Source of the DNA: Candidatus Zixiibacteriota bacterium
GTDB lineage: Bacteria > RBG-13-66-14 > B26-G2 > WVWN01
Direction: 5' to 3'
NCBI GenBank assembly: GCA_030613505.1
Contig: JAUWLW010000034.1
Coordinates: forward strand, 1 to 30,971
DNA: 30,971 nt
Within the stretch, counting starts at the first letter, position 1. Each line of letters starts with the position of its first letter. The notes beneath the pieces are model-generated. The model had not been told where the DNA came from. It ran no database searches and saw only the letters and a program-made list of their open reading frames with translations. Positions 1-7,295 of this stretch are shown here, one piece after another. The position numbers and the translations under genes are program-made.

Positions 1-420
1 GCGGCGGCCGCGGCAGGCGTACGGCACGCGGGTTTCGGGCCGGAAGGTGGCCCGGGTTCAAAGGGCGCATTCCTCCAGGATTTGACCTCGGAGCAGCGGA
101 CCGCTATACGCGAGATCACCCTCAAACACCAGAAAGAGATGATCCCGCTGCGTGCCGAGATGGAGACCAAGAACCTCGAGCTGCAGGAGCTGGTCCGGGC
201 GGACGCCGGTAAGGACGCGATATTCGCCAAGCTCGACGAGATCGGCGCGCTGCGTACCGAGATGATGAAGAAGCGGATGGCGATGCGCCTCGAGATCCGC
301 GCCCAGCTGACGGACGAACAGAAAGAAATGATGGACGCAAAGCACATGATGATGGGGCATAAGGGCGCCGGCGGCGGGTGCGGCCTCGGCGACGGCCTGG
401 GCCGCGGACGCTCCAAGTAA
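1..420 (+). CDS. Spy/CpxP-like (LTxxQ) periplasmic protein, 5' end cut by window
   Basis: The frame is open from base 1 to a TAA at 418-420, giving 139 visible residues, so the start and probably the signal peptide lie outside the window. The visible part begins with an Ala/Gly-rich stretch, then has two LTxxQ-type motifs (LTSEQR near residue 28, LTDEQK near residue 102) separated by a long charged helical region rich in Met, Glu and Lys. This is the layout of Spy/CpxP/ZraP-like periplasmic chaperones and metal-stress sensors. The C-terminus is Met/His/Gly-rich (HMMMGHKG), compatible with metal binding. It sits before an ECF sigma factor; in many genomes Spy-like genes accompany ECF sigma factors in envelope-stress modules, so a stress role is inferred. 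The family call is fairly safe, the exact function is not. Confidence 0.72.
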   Translation, partial: AAAAAGVRHAGFGPEGGPGSKGAFLQDLTSEQRTAIREITLKHQKEMIPLRAEMETKNLELQELVRADAGKDAIFAKLDEIGALRTEMMKKRMAMRLEIRAQLTDEQKEMMDAKHMMMGHKGAGGGCGLGDGLGRGRSK

Positions 421-441
421 CAACTGCGTCGCGAGCGGCGT

Positions 442-474
442 ACGGGGCGACTCCCGCGGGGGTTGCCCCGTTTT
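442..474 (+). terminator. Rho-independent terminator after Spy-like gene
   Basis: Positions 442-456 pair with 457-471 (ACGGGGCGACTCCCG against CGGGGGTTGCCCCGT, with two G-U wobbles; the central bases form the loop). The stem is followed by TTTT at 471-474. It lies 22 bp after the stop codon. Confidence 0.65.
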
Positions 475-504
475 GGATAAATCCGACGAAAATGTTGTTA
501 TAAT
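473..504 (+). promoter_or_regulatory. Possible sigma-70-like promoter for the ECF sigma gene
   Basis: A perfect TATAAT lies at 499-504, about 40 bp before the ECF start. The best upstream -35 match (TTGGAT, 473-478) is at a non-ideal 20 bp spacing, so only the -10 is convincing. No typical ECF GGAAC...GTC promoter was seen here. Confidence 0.3.
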
Positions 505-545
505 GTCGGCGCGCGCCCGACGCCGCGGCGCTTTTAGGTGATGGC

Positions 546-1118
546 TTGACGAATAAAAATCGAGCCGGTTTCGATCCCGACGCGGAGCTGGCGGCCGCGG
601 TCGCCGCGGGCGACGCGGACGCGTTCGAGAAGCTCGTCGAGAAGTACGAGCGGCCGGTTTTGAGTACCATCTACCGGTACGTCGGCGACCGCGTCGCGGC
701 CCAGGACGTCGCCCAGGAAGTGTTCTTGAAAGTATGGCGCCGCGCCAGGTCGTTCAAAGGCCGGTCGTCTTTCTCCACCTGGCTCTACCGCGTCGTCGTG
801 AACCAGTGCCTGAACTTCCGCCAAAAGCGCGCCCGGTCGAAGAGCGTACCGCTTGACGAGTCTCTCGTCCGGGGCGGCCCGGGTCCGGACGAACGGTTGG
901 ACGCGGCGAGAAAGGCCGCGACGGTGCGGGCCGCGGTCGACGAGCTGCCGGCCCGGCAGCGCATGGCGCTGATACTTTCCAAGTTCGAGGGGCGTTCGTA
1001 CCGCGAGATCGCGGAGATAATGCGTACGTCGACGCCGTCGGTGGAGTCGTTGATCTTCCGCGCGCGGCGGGCGTTGAAGAAGAAGCTGTTGCCGCTTCGG
1101 GAGCGGGGCGAGATTTAA
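546..1118 (+). CDS. ECF (sigma-70 family group 4) RNA polymerase sigma factor
   Basis: 190 residues, the usual length for an ECF sigma factor. Region 2 covers about residues 20-90, with the helical VAQEVFLKVWRRA segment and the FSTWLYRVVVNQCLN core-binding/-10 recognition part. Region 4 covers about 125-180, with LPARQRMALILSKFEGRSYREIAEIM and the helix-turn-helix TSTPSVESLIFRARRALKK. The start chosen is TTG 546, with AGGTGA at 536-541 as ribosome binding site. An ATG at 541 is out of frame and stops after two codons. No membrane or zinc-finger anti-sigma gene follows; any anti-sigma may lie left of the window, beyond the Spy-like gene. The targets are unknown. Confidence 0.9.
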   Translation: MTNKNRAGFDPDAELAAAVAAGDADAFEKLVEKYERPVLSTIYRYVGDRVAAQDVAQEVFLKVWRRARSFKGRSSFSTWLYRVVVNQCLNFRQKRARSKSVPLDESLVRGGPGPDERLDAARKAATVRAAVDELPARQRMALILSKFEGRSYREIAEIMRTSTPSVESLIFRARRALKKKLLPLRERGEI

Positions 1119-1174
1119 CTCGCGGGCGGGGCACGCGCGCCGTCGGGGCGCGGCTAGAAGGAATTATTCAATTG

Positions 1175-1205
1175 CGAGGTGGCGATTACGGCCGCCTCGG
1201 TTTTT
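1175..1205 (+). terminator. Rho-independent terminator after ECF sigma gene
   Basis: The stem CGAGGTGGC (1175-1183) pairs with GCCGCCTCG (1191-1199) through one G-U wobble, with a 7-nt loop, followed by G and TTTTT at 1201-1205. Confidence 0.75.
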
Positions 1206-1417
1206 ATTGTCTTTAAGGTTACTAAATTTTTAGGCGACCGCGCCGCGAAAAAGGCGTTGGACTTTACCGAGTTTAACGAGTATCATATGTATCCGTTAAG
1301 CGGGGCCGGCCTCGGGGCGGCTTCGCCTTTGATTTAATCCGACGTAGGTTCGAGCCTGTTCCCGCTACACATATTGTATAGTGTAAACGGTTTGGCGAGC
1401 TTTACACGGTGAGTACG
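1206..1417. other. Intergenic region before the DUF5916 gene
   Basis: No gene is seen. A -10-like TATAGT is at 1377-1382 without a good -35. GGTGAG at 1408-1413 is a plausible ribosome binding site for ATG 1418. A short tRNA-T-arm-like string lies near 1348-1366 but does not fold as a tRNA. Confidence 0.4.
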
Positions 1418-3520
1418 ATGCGACGAGTTATTACGGCGTTAATTACATTCGTCCCGTTGGTCGCTTCCGGCGACGAGTGGGTTATACGGGCGGTCCGCGT
1501 CGAGACGCCGCCCGTCGTAGACGGCGTTTGGGAGGACGTGTGGCACCAGGGAACGCCGGCGGCCGGTTTCCGCCAGTTCCGGCCCGACTTCGGCGAGGCC
1601 GCCGATGCCGACACCGAAGTCTACTTTCTATACGACGACCACGCCCTCTATGTCGGTTGGATCTGCCGCGAGCCGGACGTGGAACACCTCGCCGCCTCCG
1701 CCGGCGTGCACGACATGTTCCTCAATAACGACGACTGCGTCGACCTCATGATCGACACTAACAACGACAGTAATACATGTTACGATTTCATGGTCAACTA
1801 TCGCGGCGTTAGGTACGAGGGGACGGGCTACTACGACGGCACGGATTGGAGCTCCAGTTGGGACGGTTACTGGGAGGCGCGGACGTCGGTGGGCGACGAC
1901 GCCTGGTACGCCGAGATGGCGATACCGTGGGCCTCCATACGCTACGACCGCGACGCCTCCTCGTTCGGCGTACAGTTTACCCGCTACCGCATCCAAAACT
2001 ACGAGAACACTTTCTGGTCGGGCGACGATAACCACGTAAGCAGGATTTCGACCTTCGGTCGCGTGGAGGGGTTCGAGGATTTGCCGCAACCGCGCCCCTT
2101 CAAGTTTACGCCCTACGCCACCGCCCGCGCCGAAGATCGAAACGACACCCCCGGCCTATCGCTCGAGCCCACCGACGGCTGGGAGTTCACGCCGCGGGCC
2201 GGCTTCGACTTCCAGTACCGGGCCGGCTCCGCGGCCTCGGCCCTCGTCACGGTTTTGCCCGACTACGCGTACATTGAGGCGGACCCGGCCCAGATTAGCC
2301 TCGAGCCTACCGAGATCTTTTTGGTGGAGAAGCGTCCCTTCTTCGCCGAGAACGCCGAGCTCTTCGCCACCGGTTTTCACATGTTATATACGCGTCGTTT
2401 GACCGAGATCGCGGGCGGCGCCAAGGTCCTCGGCCGCGTCGGCCGCTTCAGCTACGGCGCGCTGGACGCCGCCCTCAAGGACGACGACCCCCGGTACCCG
2501 CGGGACAACTTCTACGCCGTCCGTGCCCGGGCCGACTTTTCCGACGGTTCCAACGTCGGCGTGATAGGCGTAGGCCGGCGCGAGTTGGGCGACGTAGTGG
2601 AGGACGGCCCCTACGCCGGAGGCGACGACGCCCGCTACAACAACGTCGCCGCGGCGGACGGCCGCTTAGCGCTGCCGGCCGGCTTCAACGTTAGCGCCGA
2701 CGTCGCCAAATCGAGGACCGCGGGCGAGGGCGGCGACGGCCACGTGTACGGGGGTTACGTAACGTACCCGGGCTCTACCCAATTCTTCTATACGTGGTGG
2801 CGGGAGTTCGACGACGAGTTCCGCGACGACGCCGGGTTCATACCGCCGGAGCAGTTGGGGACCAGGGAAGCCGGCTTCAGCGGCCTAAAGGAATTCCAAA
2901 TCAACCGCGGCGGGTTGAGGGCGTTCGTGACCTCCGCGCGCTTCGAGCACGACTGGAACCTGGCGGGCGAGACGCTGCGGAATTTCTTCGTGCCGGAGGT
3001 CCGCCTGGTCGGAACCAATAAGTTGGCGTTGAGCGTATCCTCGTACGGCGGCCGCGACCTCCGCTACGTCCGCCTAGGCTACCCGGCGTACCGGGTGCGG
3101 ACCGCCGGCGTTACGCTCCAGCACGAGACGGCGTCGTGGGGAAGCGCCAGGGTCAGCTATTGGCAGGGCGATTATTACGGCGAGTACTACCACGACTATA
3201 GCGGCGAAGTGACGCTCATCCCGACGCCGCCGCTGGTGCTGAAGTGCGACGCCGAGGTGGCGGCGCCGCGCGGCGGCGACCGCTCCGTGGCCGGCAACGT
3301 CAACGCGACGTACAACTTCTCGGAGAACCTCTACGCCCGGCTGCAGGTCCGCGCCGACTCCGCGGCCCGCGCCGGCCTGGCGAGCGTGCTGTGGGGTTGG
3401 ACCTTCCGCCCCGGCAGCACGTCGTACCTCGCGTACGAGCAGCGGCGCGACGCCACGGGCCATTTCCTCCTCGCCGAGCAGGTGGTATTCCTGAAGGTCT
3501 CGTACATGTTGGGTTTTTAA
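1418..3520 (+). CDS. CBM9-like domain plus DUF5916 outer-membrane beta-barrel protein
   Basis: About 700 residues. The N-terminus is a signal peptide (MRRVITALITFVPLVASG). Residues of roughly 20-190 resemble the family 9 carbohydrate-binding/DOMON-like domain that heads DUF5916 proteins: VETPPVVDGVWEDVW, then YDDHALYVGW and WYAEMAIPWASIRY. The rest is rich in alternating aromatic/polar strands and ends in Phe (FLKVSYMLGF), as expected for a barrel inserted by the BAM machinery. ATG 1418 is preferred to GTG 1409 because GGTGAG at 1408-1413 is a ribosome binding site with 4-nt spacing to it. The substrate is unknown. Similar proteins are common in Bacteroidota, Gemmatimonadota and related groups. 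A terminator follows, so it is probably monocistronic and not part of the cytochrome unit. Confidence 0.8.
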   Translation: MRRVITALITFVPLVASGDEWVIRAVRVETPPVVDGVWEDVWHQGTPAAGFRQFRPDFGEAADADTEVYFLYDDHALYVGWICREPDVEHLAASAGVHDMFLNNDDCVDLMIDTNNDSNTCYDFMVNYRGVRYEGTGYYDGTDWSSSWDGYWEARTSVGDDAWYAEMAIPWASIRYDRDASSFGVQFTRYRIQNYENTFWSGDDNHVSRISTFGRVEGFEDLPQPRPFKFTPYATARAEDRNDTPGLSLEPTDGWEFTPRAGFDFQYRAGSAASALVTVLPDYAYIEADPAQISLEPTEIFLVEKRPFFAENAELFATGFHMLYTRRLTEIAGGAKVLGRVGRFSYGALDAALKDDDPRYPRDNFYAVRARADFSDGSNVGVIGVGRRELGDVVEDGPYAGGDDARYNNVAAADGRLALPAGFNVSADVAKSRTAGEGGDGHVYGGYVTYPGSTQFFYTWWREFDDEFRDDAGFIPPEQLGTREAGFSGLKEFQINRGGLRAFVTSARFEHDWNLAGETLRNFFVPEVRLVGTNKLALSVSSYGGRDLRYVRLGYPAYRVRTAGVTLQHETASWGSARVSYWQGDYYGEYYHDYSGEVTLIPTPPLVLKCDAEVAAPRGGDRSVAGNVNATYNFSENLYARLQVRADSAARAGLASVLWGWTFRPGSTSYLAYEQRRDATGHFLLAEQVVFLKVSYMLGF

Positions 3521-3582
3521 GCGGCGCGCGAGCGTGCTCAATGGTCATCTACCGGACCGCTTCGGGAACGGGGGCAAGGGTT

Positions 3583-3610
3583 CGCCCGACCTTTTGTTAG
3601 GGGTCGGGCG
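3583..3610 (+). other. Perfect 9-bp hairpin of unknown role
   Basis: CGCCCGACC (3583-3591) and GGTCGGGCG (3602-3610) are exact reverse complements around a 10-nt loop. No U-run follows, so it is not a classic terminator. It could be an mRNA 3'-end stabiliser upstream of the terminator at 3639. Confidence 0.45.
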
Positions 3611-3638
3611 CGGGAGTGCTAATGAGGTTAAAAGACAC

Positions 3639-3660
3639 GGCGCCCGGTGCGGGCGCCTTT
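3639..3660 (+). terminator. Terminator-like hairpin
   Basis: GGCGCCCG (3639-3646) pairs perfectly with CGGGCGCC (3650-3657) around GTG, followed by TTT (3658-3660) and CGTT. Confidence 0.65.
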
Positions 3661-3704
3661 CGTTACGGCGGTCGGGCGTATTAGGAATATTTCAAAAAAA
3701 TCCC

Positions 3705-3735
3705 TTGACATATATAAGGCATTGTGTTAGGTAAT
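3705..3735 (+). promoter_or_regulatory. Candidate promoter of the 9-heme/barrel/7-heme unit
   Basis: A perfect -35 TTGACA is at 3705-3710. The best -10 candidate is GGTAAT (3730-3735, 19 bp spacing, 4 of 6 matches). A further TATATA-rich stretch lies at 3739-3745. The surroundings are A/T-rich, unlike the flanking coding DNA. Confidence 0.45.
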
Positions 3736-3815
3736 AGGTATATATGACCGAATAGGTAAACATAAAATGCGTATCTTAATTAGTGAATAAAAGGACGAAG
3801 TTTAGGAGGATTAAT

Positions 3816-3869
3816 TTGACGGGCGTTGAACGGTGTCGTTATCCATTCCCGAGGAGCGTGACGCTATGA
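3816..3869 (+). CDS. Possible 17-residue leader peptide coupled to the 9-heme cytochrome gene
   Basis: TTG 3816 lies 6 nt after a near-ideal AGGAGG (3804-3809) and opens 17 codons that end in TGA at 3867-3869. That stop overlaps the ATG 3866 of the next gene as ATGA. The start/stop overlap and the strength of the ribosome binding site suggest translational coupling. Codon content alone cannot prove translation. Confidence 0.3.
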   Translation: MTGVERCRYPFPRSVTL

Positions 3870-5071
3870 AGAGGTTTTGGCTTCCCGCGTTATTTTTAGC
3901 GGCGGTAGGTGCATTAACGCTAAACTGTGGCGAGACTACGACGGGCCCCGGCGAGGCAGAGGGGTACTATTTAGGCGCAGAGGCGTGCAAACAGTGCCAC
4001 TCTACCGCGTATAAAAACGAATCCCATACCAGACACTTCAACACCTTCGTCGACGACCCCAAGGAAGAACACGATTTCGTCTCCACGTGGCGCGGTGCCG
4101 GTAAGCCGGACTCGTGTTTGCTCTGCCATACGACGGGGTGGAATACGTCCAAGGCCAACCACGGCGCCGACGAGGTGGAGTACCGGAAAAACCTGCTCGG
4201 CATCCAATGCGAGAGCTGCCACGGCCCGGGTTCGGAGCACGTCAAGGGCGGCGGCGACCCGAGCAAGATTACGATGGACTACAGCGCCGAGCTGTGCGGT
4301 AGTTGCCACACGGGCGGCCATCATCCCACCTACGACGAATGGGAAGAGTCGGACCACGCGAAGGCCCTCGTCTCCCTGAAGGGTAGCTCACACGCTTCAG
4401 ACCATTGCCTCGAGTGCCATTCCGCCGACTACTGGTACGACCGCACGGTTACGTTGACTACGGCGAAGGAAGGCATCACGTGCGTGATGTGCCACTTCGC
4501 CCACGGCTCCAACTTCGAGCATCAGCTTCGCGAAGAGGGCGAGAAGCTCTGCGGCCTCTGCCACACCGCCGAAGGGTCCCAGCCCCCGAGTTCGCCCCAC
4601 CACCCGCAGGACGAGATGTTGTTGGGCATCGGCGGTTACGAATGGCCCCAGGGCGGCCCCTACCGAAACACGGCGCACACCTACGAGATCGAAGAGCGGT
4701 GCATGAAATGCCACATGTACACCAAGGGGTACGAGTCGGAGGAAAACCCGGCCATAACCGGCCACTCTTGGAAGCCCAATGTCGAAGTCTGCCGGGAATG
4801 CCATAAAGGCGCGAAGAACTTCAACATACACGGCGCCCAGACCAAGATCGGGAACCTGCTCACCGAGCTCGAGACCAAACTCGATACACAGAAGAACTTG
4901 GAAGCCCCGGATTACATTAACGCCAAGTTCAATCACGGCTTCGTCGGAGCCGACGCCAGCGAGGGCGTCCACAATTACGACTACGCCAGGCAACTGCTCG
5001 AAGACTCGATTGAATTTTACACGCCGAGCGGCGACAACGTTTGGCCCTTCGCGGTAGCGAAAAAGCGCTAA
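3866..5071 (+). CDS. Nine-heme cytochrome c, putative outer-membrane lipoprotein
   Basis: About 401 residues with nine CXXCH motifs (CKQCH, CLLCH, CESCH, CGSCH, CLECH, CVMCH, CGLCH, CMKCH, CRECH) spread over residues of about 40-315, in the arrangement of cytochrome c554-like proteins. The signal sequence MKRFWLPALFLAAVGA ends in LTLNC followed by GETTTGPGE, a lipobox-like Cys with an unusual Asn at -1. If lipidated, the protein would be membrane-tethered and could be surface-exposed. The C-terminal helical tail carries GVHNYDYA, a Gly-x-His-Asn motif shared with other cytochromes here. ATG 3866 has GAGGAG at 3851-3856; the in-frame GTG 3833 lacks a site. It is first of three genes with a barrel and a 7-heme cytochrome, hence a likely external or intermembrane electron carrier. 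Confidence 0.85.
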   Translation: MKRFWLPALFLAAVGALTLNCGETTTGPGEAEGYYLGAEACKQCHSTAYKNESHTRHFNTFVDDPKEEHDFVSTWRGAGKPDSCLLCHTTGWNTSKANHGADEVEYRKNLLGIQCESCHGPGSEHVKGGGDPSKITMDYSAELCGSCHTGGHHPTYDEWEESDHAKALVSLKGSSHASDHCLECHSADYWYDRTVTLTTAKEGITCVMCHFAHGSNFEHQLREEGEKLCGLCHTAEGSQPPSSPHHPQDEMLLGIGGYEWPQGGPYRNTAHTYEIEERCMKCHMYTKGYESEENPAITGHSWKPNVEVCRECHKGAKNFNIHGAQTKIGNLLTELETKLDTQKNLEAPDYINAKFNHGFVGADASEGVHNYDYARQLLEDSIEFYTPSGDNVWPFAVAKKR

Positions 5072-5121
5072 ACGCGGCCGCGGGCCCATAGCTAACGCGA
5101 CACATAAACGGAGGTAGATAT

Positions 5122-6474
5122 ATGTTCGCGAAGCGGATTGGCGTTGCGGTGTGGGCCGCGACGGCGGCGTTAATCGTGACGGTACCTTTAACGGCCGACG
5201 CCGTTCGTTATAACGGGTATCTCGGCACGACCGTTTACGGCTACAGCACGGTGGAGGACCCGGCCGAGACCATCGCCGATACGTACGTTCCGCTGCGGTT
5301 TCGCGTCGACCAGGATACCGGGGGCGGGAACATCGGCATCGTCGCCTCCACCCGTTTGTATAAGGCGGTGAATACGACGAACCCCGATGAGGGTGACGTC
5401 AACGGTCGCGTGTACTACGGTTACTTTCGTTGGCGGCCGCCGGTTAAGGGACTCGAGTTTAACTTGGGGCGGCAGTACGTCGCCGCCGGCGTTACCGCGG
5501 CTACACTGGACGGCGCCCGCGCCGTCTTTAAACGAGGGAAGAAGTGGCGCGCCGACGTGTACGGCGGCTCGACGGTGGCGCCCGACTATGGGCCGATGCG
5601 TCGGTTCTCGCAGCTGGGCTATAAGGACAAGGCCAACGCGCCCTTCGACCGTGGGCACTGGCTCGACTACTACACCTACGGCGCACACGGCGGAACGAAC
5701 GTCAAGGAACTTTGGTCGGGGATGGTCTTCCCGGTGTGGGTGGGCGTCGGCGGCGCCATATCGAAAAAGGACGGCCACCACAGCGACACCACGTTGGGCC
5801 TCGAGGCGGTCGAGGATATACGGTCCGACTTGAAGGCCAGCCAGGAGATACACTACGACTTTATAGGCCGCCATGTGGACTACCAGTACTACTCGGCGCG
5901 GTATCGGCCGTGGAAGCCGCTCCGCACGTACGTGGACTACCGCTGGCAGGAGCCGCGGGTCGACTACACGTCGATATTCTCGGTTTTCGCGCGCGAAGCG
6001 CGGCATCGTTGGCGCGTCGGTGGCCAATACGAGCTTACCAAGACGCTCGAACCTTTCCTCGACTATTCCATGGCCATACGCGGTGACCACCTGAGCCACC
6101 TCGCCCAGGCCGGCCTCGTACAAAATTACGGGTACGTATACTTGCGTTACGGCGGCCTTTACGGCGTGGGTAACAGGGTCGAATCCGGCGGTGAGGAGAT
6201 CGGGGGCTTCGCCGCGGCTGAATTCCCCAAACCAATCCCTACCTTCGAGCGGTTGAGCGCCGGAATCTCGGGTAATTATATTAGGTACAAGGGATACGGT
6301 ACGCCCGCGCCGACGTGGGAGGACGCGCCGGACGTGTCGCTTATCGACGTACACGGCCGCCTGAAGGTCTGGCGTACGTTAGAGACGACGCTGGGCATGG
6401 AAGCCCTTAGGAACCTCGACCGGGATTACGAAATCCGCGCTTACCTCCAGGCGAGCGTGTCAATTTCCCGCTAA
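5122..6474 (+). CDS. Outer-membrane beta-barrel protein, candidate porin of a porin-cytochrome conduit
   Basis: 450 residues with a signal peptide (cleavage expected after ADA near residue 27) followed by repeated amphipathic strands rich in Tyr, Trp, Arg and Gly (for example RVYYGYFRWRPP, VDYQYYSARYRPW, GYVYLRYGGLYGVG). It ends in AYLQASVSISR. There are no heme motifs. I do not recognise a named family. Its size and its place between two secreted multiheme cytochromes match the architecture of barrels in Geobacter-type porin-cytochrome complexes, so that role is inferred from context. GGAGGT at 5111-5116 precedes ATG 5122. It is spaced 50 bp from the cytochrome upstream and 38 bp from the one downstream, without a visible terminator. 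Confidence 0.75.
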   Translation: MFAKRIGVAVWAATAALIVTVPLTADAVRYNGYLGTTVYGYSTVEDPAETIADTYVPLRFRVDQDTGGGNIGIVASTRLYKAVNTTNPDEGDVNGRVYYGYFRWRPPVKGLEFNLGRQYVAAGVTAATLDGARAVFKRGKKWRADVYGGSTVAPDYGPMRRFSQLGYKDKANAPFDRGHWLDYYTYGAHGGTNVKELWSGMVFPVWVGVGGAISKKDGHHSDTTLGLEAVEDIRSDLKASQEIHYDFIGRHVDYQYYSARYRPWKPLRTYVDYRWQEPRVDYTSIFSVFAREARHRWRVGGQYELTKTLEPFLDYSMAIRGDHLSHLAQAGLVQNYGYVYLRYGGLYGVGNRVESGGEEIGGFAAAEFPKPIPTFERLSAGISGNYIRYKGYGTPAPTWEDAPDVSLIDVHGRLKVWRTLETTLGMEALRNLDRDYEIRAYLQASVSISR

Positions 6475-6512
6475 CGGCGAGTTTTAAAGACGCATAATCA
6501 GGGAGACGCGGT

Positions 6513-7157
6513 ATGTTGCGATTGAGTCGTAAATTTCGGATTATGCCGGTTTTCATCTTCGCGATTGTGGGCCTCGGCGTAACACTCGTCGCCGTTACGT
6601 CGGTTATACCGGCGCACGAGGCCGCTGCGGCCGGTAAGCCTAAACCGGCGACGCACGACCAGGCCTGGGCCGATGAGCACGCGACTTTCGCCAAGGGCAA
6701 CGTCCAAAGCTGCTATCTATGCCACGAGCAATCCTACTGCGACGCCTGCCACGCCTCCGACGACCCCACAGAGGCCTACCACAAGACGAACTACGTGTAT
6801 ACCCACTATCTGGATAAATTCATCGAGGACACCGAGTGCGCGAGTTGCCACGATAATCAGGAATTTTGCGTTACCTGCCACGAGGACAGTAAAGCGGAGG
6901 CGGGGAGGCCCGCGAGCCATTCCCAGCCCGGGTGGAGTACCGTAGGGCACGCCGATGTTGTCGCGTACGAGCTCGACGCCTGCGCCGCGTGCCACGATCC
7001 GATAGGAGCCGAGCCCGTATGTATGCGGTGTCACCGCAGCGGCATAAGCCCCCACGGCGATAACCCGGTTATCGACGTGGAAAACGGTCCGTGGCAGACC
7101 GATAAGGGTTACGTGTGCTTCCAATGCCATAGCACGGCCGACCCCCGGTTAAAATAA
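6513..7157 (+). CDS. Seven-heme periplasmic cytochrome c
   Basis: 214 residues: a signal sequence (hydrophobic about 12-35, ending AHEAAAAG) and seven CXXCH motifs (CYLCH, CDACH, CASCH, CVTCH, CAACH, CMRCH, CFQCH). The paired pattern CYLCHEQSYCDACH and CASCHDNQEFCVTCHE, with two hemes eight to nine residues apart, indicates closely stacked hemes. Extra histidines (HDQ, YHKTNY, THY, SHS, GHAD) can act as distal ligands. ATG 6513 has GGGAGA at 6501-6506. As last gene of the unit before a strong terminator, it is the likely periplasmic partner of the barrel. It could instead be a free periplasmic shuttle. Confidence 0.85.
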   Translation: MLRLSRKFRIMPVFIFAIVGLGVTLVAVTSVIPAHEAAAAGKPKPATHDQAWADEHATFAKGNVQSCYLCHEQSYCDACHASDDPTEAYHKTNYVYTHYLDKFIEDTECASCHDNQEFCVTCHEDSKAEAGRPASHSQPGWSTVGHADVVAYELDACAACHDPIGAEPVCMRCHRSGISPHGDNPVIDVENGPWQTDKGYVCFQCHSTADPRLK

Positions 7158-7219
7158 CGAGCGACCGCGCGGAGTATTTCGGAAAGCGAGACTTATATCC
7201 CCTCGAGTTGAAGCTAAGC

Positions 7220-7258
7220 CGCGCCGCTCTTTACTCGTTGAGCGGCGCGTCTTTTTTT
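7220..7258 (+). terminator. Strong Rho-independent terminator
   Basis: CGCGCCGCTC (7220-7229) pairs perfectly with GAGCGGCGCG (7240-7249) around a 10-nt loop, followed by TC and seven T (7252-7258). It closes the three-gene cytochrome/barrel unit. Confidence 0.88.
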
Positions 7259-7266
7259 ATTATAAT
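7238..7266 (+). promoter_or_regulatory. Sigma-70-like promoter overlapping the terminator
   Basis: TTGAGC (7238-7243), a 17-bp spacer and a perfect TATAAT (7261-7266). The -35 lies in the 3' arm of the terminator hairpin and the U-tract forms the spacer. A start near 7273 would give a leader of about 23 nt before ATG 7296, including AAGGAGG at 7286-7292. Confidence 0.7.
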
Positions 7267-7295
7267 CTTGGCAAAAGTGGCAACGAAGGAGGCTT

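Larger units (their letters stand above)
3521..3865. other. Intergenic region between DUF5916 gene and cytochrome unit
   Basis: This 345-bp stretch holds a hairpin (3583-3610), a terminator (3639-3660), a TTGACA-containing promoter (3705 onward), an A/T-rich leader and a strong AGGAGG at 3804-3809 that precedes a short leader reading frame. No GEMM-type (c-di-GMP/cAMP-GMP) riboswitch signature was recognised. Confidence 0.5.

Noticed and set aside
1299-1369. tRNA-like segment: AGCGGGG at 1299-1305, GGTTCGAGCC at 1348-1357 and TCCCGCT at 1360-1366
   Set aside because: The acceptor-like ends pair, but no D-arm or anticodon arm can be formed, the T-stem does not pair, and the length (about 69 nt) is short. 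At most a decayed remnant or chance.
1409-1417. GTG 1409 as start of the DUF5916 gene
   Set aside because: It lies within GGTGAG, the likely ribosome binding site for ATG 1418, which gives a normal signal peptide.
3711-3832. Possible GEMM-type riboswitch ahead of cytochrome genes, as found in Geobacter
   Set aside because: The leader here and the short leaders at 7267-7295 and 13082-13151 lack the conserved GEMM core strings. None can be supported.
3833-3865. GTG 3833 as start of the 9-heme cytochrome
   Set aside because: It would place 11 charged residues before the signal sequence and has no ribosome binding site, while ATG 3866 has GAGGAG at good distance.
5188-6354. 388-codon open frame on the minus strand
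   Set aside because: It is antisense to the barrel gene, which has a signal peptide, ribosome binding site and barrel-like strands. GC-rich codon bias produces such shadow frames.
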